A stretch of DNA of 64,000 nucleotides from Shewanella sp. GD04112. Its GTDB lineage: Bacteria; Pseudomonadota; Gammaproteobacteria; Enterobacterales; Shewanellaceae. How positions within the stretch are numbered: position 1 is the stretch's first letter; each line of letters begins with the position of its first letter. Positions 1 to 8,019 of the stretch are shown piece after piece. The notes beneath the pieces were generated by a model that worked only from the letters and a program-made list of their open reading frames with translations, was not told where the DNA came from and did not search any database. The position numbers were made by a program, and so were the translations under genes. The DNA is taken from NCBI RefSeq assembly GCF_029835735.1, contig NZ_JAOEAL010000001.1, forward strand, positions 4,820,354 to 4,884,353. The letters are read 5' to 3'.

Positions 1-2
1 GC

Positions 3-896
3 CAAAAGCCAACTCTACAGGAGCAAAGACAACACCTAAAGGCCAAGGTGGCCGAAGCGGAACAATCGGGTAAGTTCTCGCTATTTTTAAGTAATTCGAC
101 CGATTGCGATGTCGTTGTTTCCGGCTGCGACTTCGATCCCTGCTATTACTTTTGCCACTGCGCCCTTAAGCAAGAACTCTTGATGGAATTAAAGCGTGGT
201 CCAGTGCATTTCTGGCGTCGCTGGAAAAAGGCTAAGGCACTGATTGGCAAAAAGATCATTACTGTTTCCAATGGCATCGCCGATGAGCTTAGAGCCACTT
301 CCTGGCTGAAGCCACAAAGCGTTCAGACCATCTATAATCCCTTTAGATTGGAAGAAATCCGTAAAAAGACTCAGGAAGTTATTGCCGAAATCCCAAACGA
401 GCCTTATATGATCCATGTCGGCCGTGTGACACGGCAAAAGCGCCACGACATTTTATTTAAGGCACTCAGGGATATGCCAACGGCCCCTAAGCTTGTCCTG
501 CTGTGCAATCGCCCAAAGAAGGCACGCAAACTCGCTAAGAAATACGGTGTCGAACACAGAATCATCACACCAGGGTTTCAACACAATCCCTACGCTTGGA
601 TTGCCAAAGCCGAGTTGATGCTACTCAGCTCAGATTTTGAAGGCCTACCGACCGTTGTGATTGAGTCTTTAGCCTGTGGCACACCTGTCGTCAGTACTGA
701 TTGTCCACACGGGCCAAATGAAATTCTCACAGGGCATTTAGCACAATATCTCGTCCCCGTTCGCCAACCTGCGCTGTTGGCACAAAAAGCGCTGGAGTGT
801 TTGGCCTCACCACCAGCTTTAGACAATCTAGAAATATTAAAGGCCGTCAACAGCCAATATATTGCCGCTCAATATATTGCTCTGGGAAAGAATTAA
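3..896 (+). CDS. Glycosyltransferase family 4, 5' end cut by window edge
   Basis: The reading frame is open to the left edge without a stop, so the gene begins outside the window; the GTG at 48 is an internal codon, not the start. About 297 residues are visible. The C-terminal GT-B half carries IHVGRVTRQKRHD and SSDFEGLPTVVIESLACGTP, the nucleotide-sugar binding signature of GT4 enzymes. It is a clear paralogue of the gene at 3463-4548 (the SSDFEGLPTV..ESLACGTPVVSTDCPHGPNEILTG block is almost shared), which lies in the opposite orientation. The LPS context (GT9, kdkA, waaA nearby) suggests transfer of a core sugar. Donor and acceptor cannot be told from sequence. Confidence 0.88.
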   Translation, partial: QKPTLQEQRQHLKAKVAEAEQSGKFSLFLSNSTDCDVVVSGCDFDPCYYFCHCALKQELLMELKRGPVHFWRRWKKAKALIGKKIITVSNGIADELRATSWLKPQSVQTIYNPFRLEEIRKKTQEVIAEIPNEPYMIHVGRVTRQKRHDILFKALRDMPTAPKLVLLCNRPKKARKLAKKYGVEHRIITPGFQHNPYAWIAKAELMLLSSDFEGLPTVVIESLACGTPVVSTDCPHGPNEILTGHLAQYLVPVRQPALLAQKALECLASPPALDNLEILKAVNSQYIAAQYIALGKN

Positions 897-968
897 AATT
901 GAGAACTCCATTGTGAAACTCCACCTTTATAGCAGGTGGCTTTCAAATAGCCCCCTAGAAGGGGGGGG

Positions 969-1107
969 CTAAAAAACTAATATTCCATATCCTAACTGAA
1001 TCAGTCTCTCGACTTCCTCTTTCGCGACTTTATCTTGGTGCCTTACATATCTTCTGATGATACTGACAACGGTAAGATATATGCGATGATGACTCGTATC
1101 TGCTCAT
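969..1107 (-). pseudogene. tnpA remnant (IS200-type Y1 transposase)
   Basis: Starting at ATG 1107 the minus strand encodes MSRYESSSHISYRCQYH, which resembles the N terminus of IS200-type TnpA proteins. After about residue 17 the frame jumps: in another frame the sequence continues IRRYVRHQDKVAKEEVERL and ends at the stop at 969-971, which resembles the TnpA C terminus. The central HUH motif and the catalytic tyrosine region are missing. The join lies near 1055 within a short repeated ATC/CAT, compatible with a microhomology deletion. The assignment rests on recollection of the family, not on a search. It cannot make active transposase. Confidence 0.6.
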
Positions 1108-1143
1108 ACAATTACTGGTAACAAAGGCAGTAATTGTATGAGC
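1102..1143. repeat. Perfect 16-bp inverted repeat over the tnpA start
   Basis: The arms GCTCATACAATTACTG (1102-1117) and its exact complement (1128-1143) flank a 10-base loop. On the minus strand the second arm contains the ATG of the tnpA remnant. In IS200 a similar hairpin is known to hide the transposase translation start; that role is inferred here. Confidence 0.75.
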
Positions 1144-1258
1144 ATTCTTCGGGCAAAGCCTCACATGAACGATCATCATCTCCAAAGGAGGTGGTTTTAA
1201 AATACCAATAAATATACACAATACGAGTATTAACTAACGACTATTATCATCATAAAAA

Positions 1259-2224
1259 CTAAATAGTTTTCATGAGTTTTTTATAAGCTATATATCGTGA
1301 AAGACGATGCCCGCGCCATGTAAGCAAACCTTTGCTATCAAGATCTCTCAACTCTTCTGCAAATGCTGGTAACATTTCAGCTTGTTGTTCCAATCCTGCT
1401 TGCTTACATTTTTTGAGCTGATAACTTAAAAGAGGCCGCATCAAAGTATTTTTTATATGGCTTAACTCCTTACTTCCTAAGTTTTTTTGGTAAGTGTTGT
1501 AGATCGAATTGATTACTATGTGATAATCACGAATAAGCTTTGGAGTTGGCTTTTGTTGTGTTATCGAATTCTCATACCTTGTGTATAGATATAATGGGGT
1601 TGGAATAACGACTGTCTTTGGACGTTTTGCTAAAATGGAGAAACTGTACGAGATATCTTCATAGTTGACTCCAGGAATAAAATAAAGCCCTTTAACAAGC
1701 TGTTTCTTATATAACTTATTCCACACAACCGATCCAATTTTATAAGGCTTTTTATTTTTATGATATAAAGGGTCCGAGATTACTTTATAATTTATTTTTT
1801 CAATTTCAAACTTTTTATCTGGATGATCGAATCCATCAGAATAAACACTCTGCCAAACAACCAAATCCGCTTTATTTTTTTGCGCAAAATAATAGGCTAT
1901 CTCTAATGTTTGCGGTTGTATCGCATCATCTGGATCGATAAAAAAAATGTAATCACCTAGAGCTACGTTTAAGCCAGTATTGCGAGCGACTGATACACCT
2001 TGATTATTCTGGTTTACAATCTTAATTCTTGCATCGTATTTTTTATATTCATCTAAAATAACATCACAATTATCAGGTGAACCATCATTAACACAAATAA
2101 CTTCAAAGTCTTTAAATGTCTGCGACACAACACTTTTCAAACATCTTCTTAAAAACCTCTCAACATTATAAACTGGAATAATAACAGAAATTACAGGGTG
2201 TATATTTGAAATTTCCATATTCAC
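1259..2224 (-). CDS. Glycosyltransferase family 2
   Basis: A 321-residue GT-A glycosyltransferase. The N-terminal VISVIIPVYNVERFLRRCL opens the Rossmann-like nucleotide-sugar domain; VNDGSPDN and the metal-binding acidic motif FIDPDDA (near residue 97) are intact. Such enzymes add single sugars to LPS core or O-antigen at the cytoplasmic face. The GTG start at 2224 has AGGA five bases upstream; an in-frame ATG follows two codons later. The gene is visibly richer in A+T than its neighbours (many AAA, TTT and ATA codons) and is bordered by the IS200 remnant, so horizontal gain is likely. Sugar specificity is unknown. Confidence 0.9.
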   Translation of the reverse strand: MNMEISNIHPVISVIIPVYNVERFLRRCLKSVVSQTFKDFEVICVNDGSPDNCDVILDEYKKYDARIKIVNQNNQGVSVARNTGLNVALGDYIFFIDPDDAIQPQTLEIAYYFAQKNKADLVVWQSVYSDGFDHPDKKFEIEKINYKVISDPLYHKNKKPYKIGSVVWNKLYKKQLVKGLYFIPGVNYEDISYSFSILAKRPKTVVIPTPLYLYTRYENSITQQKPTPKLIRDYHIVINSIYNTYQKNLGSKELSHIKNTLMRPLLSYQLKKCKQAGLEQQAEMLPAFAEELRDLDSKGLLTWRGHRLSRYIAYKKLMKTI

Positions 2225-2363
2225 TTCAATCCTAAAGACGTCTTTTCAATTATTCAAGCACAGTAAAATAACATAAAAATAAACTTTATGATAATACAGT
2301 TCTATATTATATACGCCATCACAAAACCAAGTAAAAAACACAAATCAGACATTCATGAAACAA

Positions 2364-3443
2364 TTAGCTAAACAATTTCCAATAGCCTAACTTGCGGCGC
2401 ATTTTAAAGTGTCGCAGTAGGTTCAATGGCTTAGGTTTAAGCCAAGCGGTTCCCTTATCGATCAAGGCATCGGTCGCCGCGAGTACACGCTGGCTAGACT
2501 GACCATCTCCCGTGGGGTGAATTTGATTGCAATAATCATGGATATGCGCCATCAAATCATCGGGGCGGCTAAGCGCTCTAGTGAGTGCAGGTTCAATCTC
2601 TTCGACTCGGTTAATATCGATTAAATGCGCCTTCGGTGACTGATTTTTAAAGGTCACCACAGGCTTACGCTGCATTAAAAACATCAATAAAATCGAAGAA
2701 GTATCGCAGAGCATCACATCACCCGCCTGCAGAAGCGGGATCACGTTGTCGGTTTCCACAAACTGGAGATTCTCATTTTCGAGAGTCTTGTATTGCTCAA
2801 CAATACTTGGCTTCATCTTAGGATGGAATTGTACCAGCCAGCGCCACTGGCTCTTTTGCGACAGGGCTTTAATCTGCTCGAATACCTCAGGCGCACAGGT
2901 CAGACTGGGGGAGAATGTCGAGCAAAACAGCACTACAGGCCGAGGATCATCGGGCTTAATGTAAGGGTTATCTTTATTTTCAATAAATAAAGGATCGAGC
3001 GCTGGCCAGCCCGTTTCGGCCACGGTAAAGGTGCCGATTTTTTTCTCTAGCTCAAGGAAAGGCAGCGTCGTCGCCGGCCCTTGGGTGCAATACAAGTCAA
3101 AGCAATCTCGGATTTCGAAGTGATCTTCTCGCCCCTTATGATTCATTTTGCCCGCATTAAAACCGTGGAACACACCCACTTTTACTCCAGGGATAAAGCT
3201 TGGCACTACGTTACCCGGCACGAACACGGCATCGGGTTTCCATGCCTTAACGGCATCAATATCGGGTAAGCGTTTTTCATCCGCTTTAAGGAATTTGGGG
3301 TCGACCTCACGGCCTTCGAGGAACCAACACGCCTCATCGCCACGCGCCAGAATCACTTGCTGCAGCGGCCTTAGCATCGCATAGGAATAGTTCTGTGCTA
3401 TGTAGAACAAATAACGTCTTTTGTTTGATTTGCGCGCTTCCAC
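2364..3443 (-). CDS. CDP-glycerol glycerophosphotransferase-like protein
   Basis: 359 residues resembling the TagB/TagF GT-B family that transfers glycerol-phosphate from CDP-glycerol. Visible signatures are VGVFHGFNAGK near residue 130 (the family HG motif) and VMLCDTSSILLMFLMQRKPV near residue 245, equivalent to the TDYSS..F....KP nucleotide-binding motif. The GTG start at 3443 has a GAGGAG ribosome site six bases upstream. The gene lies 19 bp downstream of the GT4 gene on the same strand, so they are probably co-transcribed. In a Gram-negative this points to phosphoglycerol or a related decoration of LPS or capsule rather than teichoic acid. The substrate is inferred only. Confidence 0.75.
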   Translation of the reverse strand: MEARKSNKRRYLFYIAQNYSYAMLRPLQQVILARGDEACWFLEGREVDPKFLKADEKRLPDIDAVKAWKPDAVFVPGNVVPSFIPGVKVGVFHGFNAGKMNHKGREDHFEIRDCFDLYCTQGPATTLPFLELEKKIGTFTVAETGWPALDPLFIENKDNPYIKPDDPRPVVLFCSTFSPSLTCAPEVFEQIKALSQKSQWRWLVQFHPKMKPSIVEQYKTLENENLQFVETDNVIPLLQAGDVMLCDTSSILLMFLMQRKPVVTFKNQSPKAHLIDINRVEEIEPALTRALSRPDDLMAHIHDYCNQIHPTGDGQSSQRVLAATDALIDKGTAWLKPKPLNLLRHFKMRRKLGYWKLFS

Positions 3444-3462
3444 CGCTTTCTCCTCGGGTAAA

Positions 3463-4548
3463 TTATTTCGCTAACGCGAGATATTGTTCGGCAATCGCAG
3501 TCGCATCCACCTTAGCTAAAATCTCCACATTGTCGAGGGATGGCGGCTGGGCGACCACGGCGTCAATCATCTTGGCCAAGGCCGCAGGATTACGACGGGG
3601 CACAAGATAGGGAGCCAAATTGCCGGTCAAAATCTCATTCGGCCCATGTGGGCAATCGGTACTGACCACTGGCGTGCCGCAGGCTAAGGATTCGATTAAT
3701 ACCGTCGGCAATCCTTCGAAATCGGAACTCAGCACCAGTGCTTTCGCACGTTTGATCCAAGGAAAAGGATTACTCTGGAATCCAGGAATGATTAAGCGCT
3801 TCTCGATGCCGTATTTCTTCGCCGCTTTAATTGCCTTCTTGTGGTTATGGCATAACAGCACCACAGGTAACTGATTTTGGGTCTGTTTAAGGGCCTCAAA
3901 CAACACATCGTGGCGCTTCTGCTTAGCAAAACGTCCCACGTGGATCAGATAGTCACCCTGAGGGATTTGCGGATTATCTTGCTGTGACAGAGCAACAATC
4001 TCATTAAATTCAAATGGATTGTAGATAGTTCGCATTGATGCAGGCTGCAAACGCCCCTTAGCTTGTATCTCTTTGGCGATGCCGTTGGACACAGTGATCA
4101 AATGCTGGCCATTGAGCGCTTTTTTCGCCCGTAGTTTCTTATAGTAGGCGAAGGGACCTAACTTAAACTGACGACTCAACTCTTCTTCAACCGATGAATG
4201 CACAATCACATAGAGTGGTGTCACCCCAGTTTTGGTCATCATCAAATTGGTTTTATCAAGATTAGATAAAAACAGATCGAACTTACCGACTCGGGACTCA
4301 ATCTCGGCAATCTTTGCCCGTAACTTATCGACCGACGCCCCTAGACGTCCGAAGTGATCATAATCTTTATCTTTGTCGGCAAAGCATTGATGAACAGGTA
4401 AATTGTCTGGCGTTTCGTAATAACGATTATCTTCCATGACCAAAAAATGCGGCTCATGCCCTAGGCTAATAAACTGCTTTGCCAAGGTAATCATGACCTT
4501 CTCGGCTCCACCACCCGCTAAACTGTCGATGGCTATGGCTATCCGCAT
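3463..4548 (-). CDS. Glycosyltransferase family 4
   Basis: A complete 361-residue GT-B enzyme. The N-terminal MRIAIAIDSLAGGGAEKVM is the acceptor-domain glycine-rich loop. The C-terminal half has YLIHVGRFAKQKRHD and SSDFEGLPTVLIESLACGTP with the conserved Glu pair of GT4 retaining transferases. AGGAG lies before the ATG at 4548. It is a close paralogue of the partial gene at the left window edge. It sits in a minus-strand cluster with the CDP-glycerol-like enzyme and, 52 bp upstream, the GT9 gene, so an LPS-core sugar transfer role on the cytoplasmic side is likely. The sugar is unknown. Confidence 0.9.
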   Translation of the reverse strand: MRIAIAIDSLAGGGAEKVMITLAKQFISLGHEPHFLVMEDNRYYETPDNLPVHQCFADKDKDYDHFGRLGASVDKLRAKIAEIESRVGKFDLFLSNLDKTNLMMTKTGVTPLYVIVHSSVEEELSRQFKLGPFAYYKKLRAKKALNGQHLITVSNGIAKEIQAKGRLQPASMRTIYNPFEFNEIVALSQQDNPQIPQGDYLIHVGRFAKQKRHDVLFEALKQTQNQLPVVLLCHNHKKAIKAAKKYGIEKRLIIPGFQSNPFPWIKRAKALVLSSDFEGLPTVLIESLACGTPVVSTDCPHGPNEILTGNLAPYLVPRRNPAALAKMIDAVVAQPPSLDNVEILAKVDATAIAEQYLALAK

Positions 4549-4600
4549 GATTTTTCTCCTAAACGATAATCTAAAACTCAGGGTGACAGGCTAACAGTGG

Positions 4601-5623
4601 TTAACTGTGTGTCTGCTGAATAACCTGATCAAATTTCTCTATCACGGCTTCGACACTAATTAGCGCCATAAGGTGCTCACCCTTAGCACGGGTGCCCCAT
4701 TTCACCTCACCGCTTTGCTGTGAGGCGATAGCCTCTTGGTAGGCACTCACCACATATTGCTGCGATAAATAAGGCCCGGTGCGACCTGGATTGGAATGAG
4801 CATATAAACCTATGACAGGCGTCCCTTGCGTGACCGCCATGTGTGCAGGGCCAGTATCGGGCGCTAACACTAGGCTGGCGCGTTTCAGCAGAGCCAGCAA
4901 TTGAGTCAAACTGGTTTTGCCGACTAAGTTATCGAGTTTGGCAGAACATGCATTGGTAATATCGTCGGCCAATGTCTTTTCAAGTGCTGTTGGGCCACCG
5001 CAGAGAATGACTCGATAACCCTTATTCACCGCATGTTGCGCCACGGCGGCATAGCGCTCGGGCAGCCAATTTCGCTCGGCTTTACTGGCAGCCGCGCAAA
5101 TGACTAATACCTTCTCGCCATCGGCAATCTGGCGCTGGGCAAATTCAGTATCCGCTTGAGGGACTGGAATATTCCAACTCGGGGTGATGTCGCTCACGCC
5201 AATCGCCTTGGCGAATCCCATAAAGCCGTCCAGCACATGGGGCTCTGCTAAAGGTTCGACTCTATGATTGGTGACCAGCCATTGACCTTCTTTGGCGCGG
5301 GCACGGTCGAATCCGACCCGAACCTTTGCCGAAATCGCGAGGGAGGCCAAGGTAGCACGTAGCGCCACTTGCATATGTAGCAAGACATCGAAGCGACGGC
5401 CTTTCAGCGCCTTATGCAGATTAAGGTAACTGCGCCAGCCCTGGGATTTATCGAAAATCACAAACTCAATACCGGGCAAGTGCTTTAATAGTTGGTATTC
5501 GAGCTTGCCTATCACCCAAGTGATTTTGAGCTGGGGATATTGGCGTTGAATCGCCTGCACCATAGCCACGGCATGACAGACGTCACCGATAGCCGATAGC
5601 CTAAGCAGGCAGAGAGAATTCAT
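4601..5623 (-). CDS. Glycosyltransferase family 9 (heptosyltransferase family)
   Basis: 340 residues from the ATG at 5623 (MNSLCLLRLSAIGDVCHAV). The open frame extends 17 codons further upstream, but the family begins at this beta-strand, so the internal ATG is preferred. GT9 signatures are RLSAIGDVCHA at the N terminus and LVLAPDTGPAHMAVTQGTPV near residue 255, with the ADP-heptose binding region around GLYAHSNPGRTGPY. Enzymes of this family transfer L-glycero-D-manno-heptose to Kdo or to inner-core heptose. It is transcribed divergently from kdkA across about 110 bp. I cannot tell WaaC-, WaaF- or WaaQ-type function from sequence. Confidence 0.87.
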   Translation of the reverse strand: MNSLCLLRLSAIGDVCHAVAMVQAIQRQYPQLKITWVIGKLEYQLLKHLPGIEFVIFDKSQGWRSYLNLHKALKGRRFDVLLHMQVALRATLASLAISAKVRVGFDRARAKEGQWLVTNHRVEPLAEPHVLDGFMGFAKAIGVSDITPSWNIPVPQADTEFAQRQIADGEKVLVICAAASKAERNWLPERYAAVAQHAVNKGYRVILCGGPTALEKTLADDITNACSAKLDNLVGKTSLTQLLALLKRASLVLAPDTGPAHMAVTQGTPVIGLYAHSNPGRTGPYLSQQYVVSAYQEAIASQQSGEVKWGTRAKGEHLMALISVEAVIEKFDQVIQQTHS

Positions 5624-5732
5624 GGTGTTGGGATTTAAACTCAAGCGAATAGCTCTTAAGGTTATTTGGCGCAAGCTAAGGATCTTAATGTAGAATGGCC
5701 GCAGGTGCCACGCTTAAGTCAACAAATCTCCC

Positions 5733-6485
5733 ATGAACGCACAAATCAAAATCATAAATACCGCAGATGGCTATATGGCACTTTGCCAAGATACGCCTGA
5801 AGACATTACTCCGGCTTGGTTTTCGGTGGATTTCTGGCGTGAAAAAGCCGCGGTAGTGGGATCATCCAAGGGACGTTACACCACTTGGTTTGTGGCCTTT
5901 AGCGAGCGTCATTGGGTGTTGCGACATTACTGGCGTGGTGGCCTGATGGAGAAATTCAGTAAGGATGCCTACTTCTATACCGGGCTTGAAAATACCCGCG
6001 CCATGGGCGAATTAAGGCTACTTGACTTGCTCTACCGCGAGCAATTTGCGGTGCCTAAACCTATTGCCGCCAATATTGTGCGCGATGGCTTGTTCTACCG
6101 TGCCGACATTATTATCGAGCGGGTCAATGGCGCCGAAGACTTGGTCGCTAAGTTAACCAAAGGCGCTATGACTCCAGAGCAGTGGCAAGCATTAGGCGCC
6201 ACCATTGCCCAATTTCATCGCCGCGGCGTTTACCATGCCGACTTAAACGCAAAGAATATTTTGTGGCAACCACAGCAAACGGATGGCGTACAAGAACGTT
6301 TCTATCTGATTGATTTTGACAGGGGTGAAATCAAAACGCCCCATGCGCAATGGCAGAAGGCGAACCTTGATAGGTTGCTACGCTCCTTCAATAAAGAACA
6401 AGGAAAACAGCCTACGCTCGCCTTTACGCCCGCCGACTGGACGGCTCTGCTCGCGGGCTATCACTCAGTTATTCCCCAAGCCTAG
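5733..6485 (+). CDS. kdkA: 3-deoxy-D-manno-octulosonic acid kinase
   Basis: A 250-residue member of the KdkA/RfaP lipopolysaccharide kinase family, which phosphorylates Kdo in the inner core using ATP. The catalytic loop YHADLNAKNILW (near residue 168) has the HxDLxxxN pattern of eukaryotic-like kinases, followed by the metal-binding LIDFDRG (near residue 193). Single-Kdo phosphorylation is typical of bacteria whose core carries one phosphorylated Kdo. The stop lies 14 bp from the convergent waaA stop, and the two products act on the same sugar. Confidence 0.9.
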   Translation: MNAQIKIINTADGYMALCQDTPEDITPAWFSVDFWREKAAVVGSSKGRYTTWFVAFSERHWVLRHYWRGGLMEKFSKDAYFYTGLENTRAMGELRLLDLLYREQFAVPKPIAANIVRDGLFYRADIIIERVNGAEDLVAKLTKGAMTPEQWQALGATIAQFHRRGVYHADLNAKNILWQPQQTDGVQERFYLIDFDRGEIKTPHAQWQKANLDRLLRSFNKEQGKQPTLAFTPADWTALLAGYHSVIPQA

Positions 6486-6499
6486 TGACCTGAATAGCG

Positions 6500-7774
6500 T
6501 TAGGCTGTTTGGCGCGAGAGTAACGACTCGGCGAGAGCAAACTGGCGCTGCAAGGCGCCACGATTAGCCTCTACTACGGCAAGGCCTGCCTCAGCGGCTT
6601 GTTGGCGTAATGCAGGCAGCTCAAAATACTGAATTAAATTCTCACCCAACTCTTGGCCTGAACTCACAATTCGCAGGCCGCCCGCGTCAGCCAACATTTG
6701 GGTAATTTGGGCAAAGTCCCAATGATTCGGCCCCACCATCACAGGTACGCCCATGGCCACGGGCTCTAAGGGATTATGGCCACCATTTTCAATTAACGTC
6801 CCGCCCACAAAGGCTTGATCGGCTGCGCCATAGAAGGTTAACAATTCACCCATGGTATCGCCCACCAGCACCTGCGTCGTGGCAGTAATCGCTTGAGCCT
6901 CACTGCGGCGCACAAATTCAAAACCTTGGCTGGCAACGACATCGGCCACCGCCGCAAACTGCTCAGGATGACGCGGTGCAATCACCAATAACGCCTCTGA
7001 CCATTTAGCGAGCAGCTGCTTATGGGCGCTCAGCACTGCATCAAACTCACCGGGGTGAACACTCCCAGCCACCCATACGGGCGCAGTCTCTTTCCCCCAA
7101 GTCTGCCTTAGCTCTCGCGCTAGGGTTAATCGTTCAGGGGTGATAGTTAAATCAAACTTCAAACTGCCGCAGACTGTGACTCTATCAGCAGGCACCCCAA
7201 GGTCGATAAACCGCTGTGCCTCGGCTTGCGTCTGCACCGCAACCACATCTAAACGTTGCAACATGGGGCGACTCAACTGTGGACGCTTGGCATATTGCGC
7301 CGCCGATTTAGCCGACAACCTAGCATTAGCGAGCATCAAGCGCACGCCGCGCTTAGCCGCCAGCGCCACGAGATTCGGCCACAGCTCAGTCTCCATAATG
7401 ATGCACCATTTAGGGGATAACTGGCGCAGAAAGCGGTTCACACACCAAGGCAAATCGAAGGGTAAGTAGCAATGCTGCACTTGATCACCAAAGGCTTTAC
7501 GCACCTCAGCAGAACCCGTCGGGCTTGAGGTTGTGACCGTAATCTTAAGCTGTGGATGCGCCTGTTGGATCTGGCGGATTAATGGAATCGCCGCCAGCGT
7601 CTCGCCCATAGAAACCGAGTGGATCAGTAAATCCGTTGGTGCCAGTCGTGTTAATCCGAAACGTTCGCCCCAGCGGCCACGGTAATCAGGGCTTTTAATG
7701 GCACGGAACGCCAAATAAACAATGAGCAGAGGGGATAATAGATAAAGCAGCACACTGTAAAAAAATCGATTCAT
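6500..7774 (-). CDS. waaA: Kdo transferase
   Basis: 424 residues from the ATG at 7774 (MNRFFYSVLLYLLSP), the family-typical start with a membrane-anchoring helix; the frame extends 24 codons further upstream without family similarity. WaaA (KdtA) transfers Kdo from CMP-Kdo to lipid IVA at the inner membrane. Visible motifs are RWGERFGL, LIHSVSMGET with the catalytic-type Glu, METELWPNL, ANARLSAKSA and VGGTLIENGGHNPLEP near the C terminus (nucleotide-sugar site). It is convergent with kdkA. Confidence 0.95.
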   Translation of the reverse strand: MNRFFYSVLLYLLSPLLIVYLAFRAIKSPDYRGRWGERFGLTRLAPTDLLIHSVSMGETLAAIPLIRQIQQAHPQLKITVTTSSPTGSAEVRKAFGDQVQHCYLPFDLPWCVNRFLRQLSPKWCIIMETELWPNLVALAAKRGVRLMLANARLSAKSAAQYAKRPQLSRPMLQRLDVVAVQTQAEAQRFIDLGVPADRVTVCGSLKFDLTITPERLTLARELRQTWGKETAPVWVAGSVHPGEFDAVLSAHKQLLAKWSEALLVIAPRHPEQFAAVADVVASQGFEFVRRSEAQAITATTQVLVGDTMGELLTFYGAADQAFVGGTLIENGGHNPLEPVAMGVPVMVGPNHWDFAQITQMLADAGGLRIVSSGQELGENLIQYFELPALRQQAAEAGLAVVEANRGALQRQFALAESLLSRQTA

Positions 7775-7826
7775 AAAAATCGTGCTTATGAGTTTTTGCC
7801 TGATGAATAGTGGCAATGTTAGCATA

Positions 7827-7884
7827 ATATCCCCAAGCGACCTCAAGATACGAGTTTCAGCCTCTTGAGATTGTTTGGGGATAT
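7827..7884. repeat. Nested inverted repeat between waaA and the TetR gene
   Basis: The outer arms ATATCCCCAA (7827-7836) and TTGGGGATAT (7875-7884) enclose inner arms CTCAAGA (7842-7848) and TCTTGAG (7863-7869). The result is a two-storey stem-loop in the divergent intergenic region. No T-run follows, so it is not an obvious terminator. It could be a regulatory RNA leader, a protein target or a small repetitive element. Confidence 0.5.
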
Positions 7885-8019
7885 CAATCGTATTGAATTT
7901 TTGTTCATTGAGATGAATCCATACGATTTTAAATTAGGGATAATTTACCAGCAGTGTAGCGGTCGTTGGTTAGCCTTCTTTAATCAATTTGTAGCGTTCA
8001 CTAGCCACTTGGAAAATAT

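Larger units (their letters stand above)
915..1205 (-). mobile_element. Internally deleted IS200/IS605-type insertion sequence remnant
   Basis: Both ends of an IS200/IS605-type element seem to be kept while the middle is lost. The right-end side has hairpins CCACC/GGTGG (921-939) and TAGCCCCC/GGGGGCTA (949-971). The left-end side has CTCC-AAA-GGAG followed by GTGGTTTTAA (1180-1200). Between them lie the first residues and the last residues of a TnpA-like transposase on the minus strand. A full element is about 700 bp or more, so most of the catalytic part is gone. Exact borders are uncertain, because this family makes no target duplication. It separates the two glycosyltransferase genes. Confidence 0.6.

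Noticed and set aside
48..896. GTG at 48 as the start of a 282-residue protein
   Set aside because: The same frame stays open to the window edge and the upstream residues align with the paralogue at 3463-4548, so the true start is outside.
1030..1221. 63-residue open frame on the minus strand
   Set aside because: It is the N-terminal end of a deleted transposase plus upstream IS sequence read across a frame change, not a gene.
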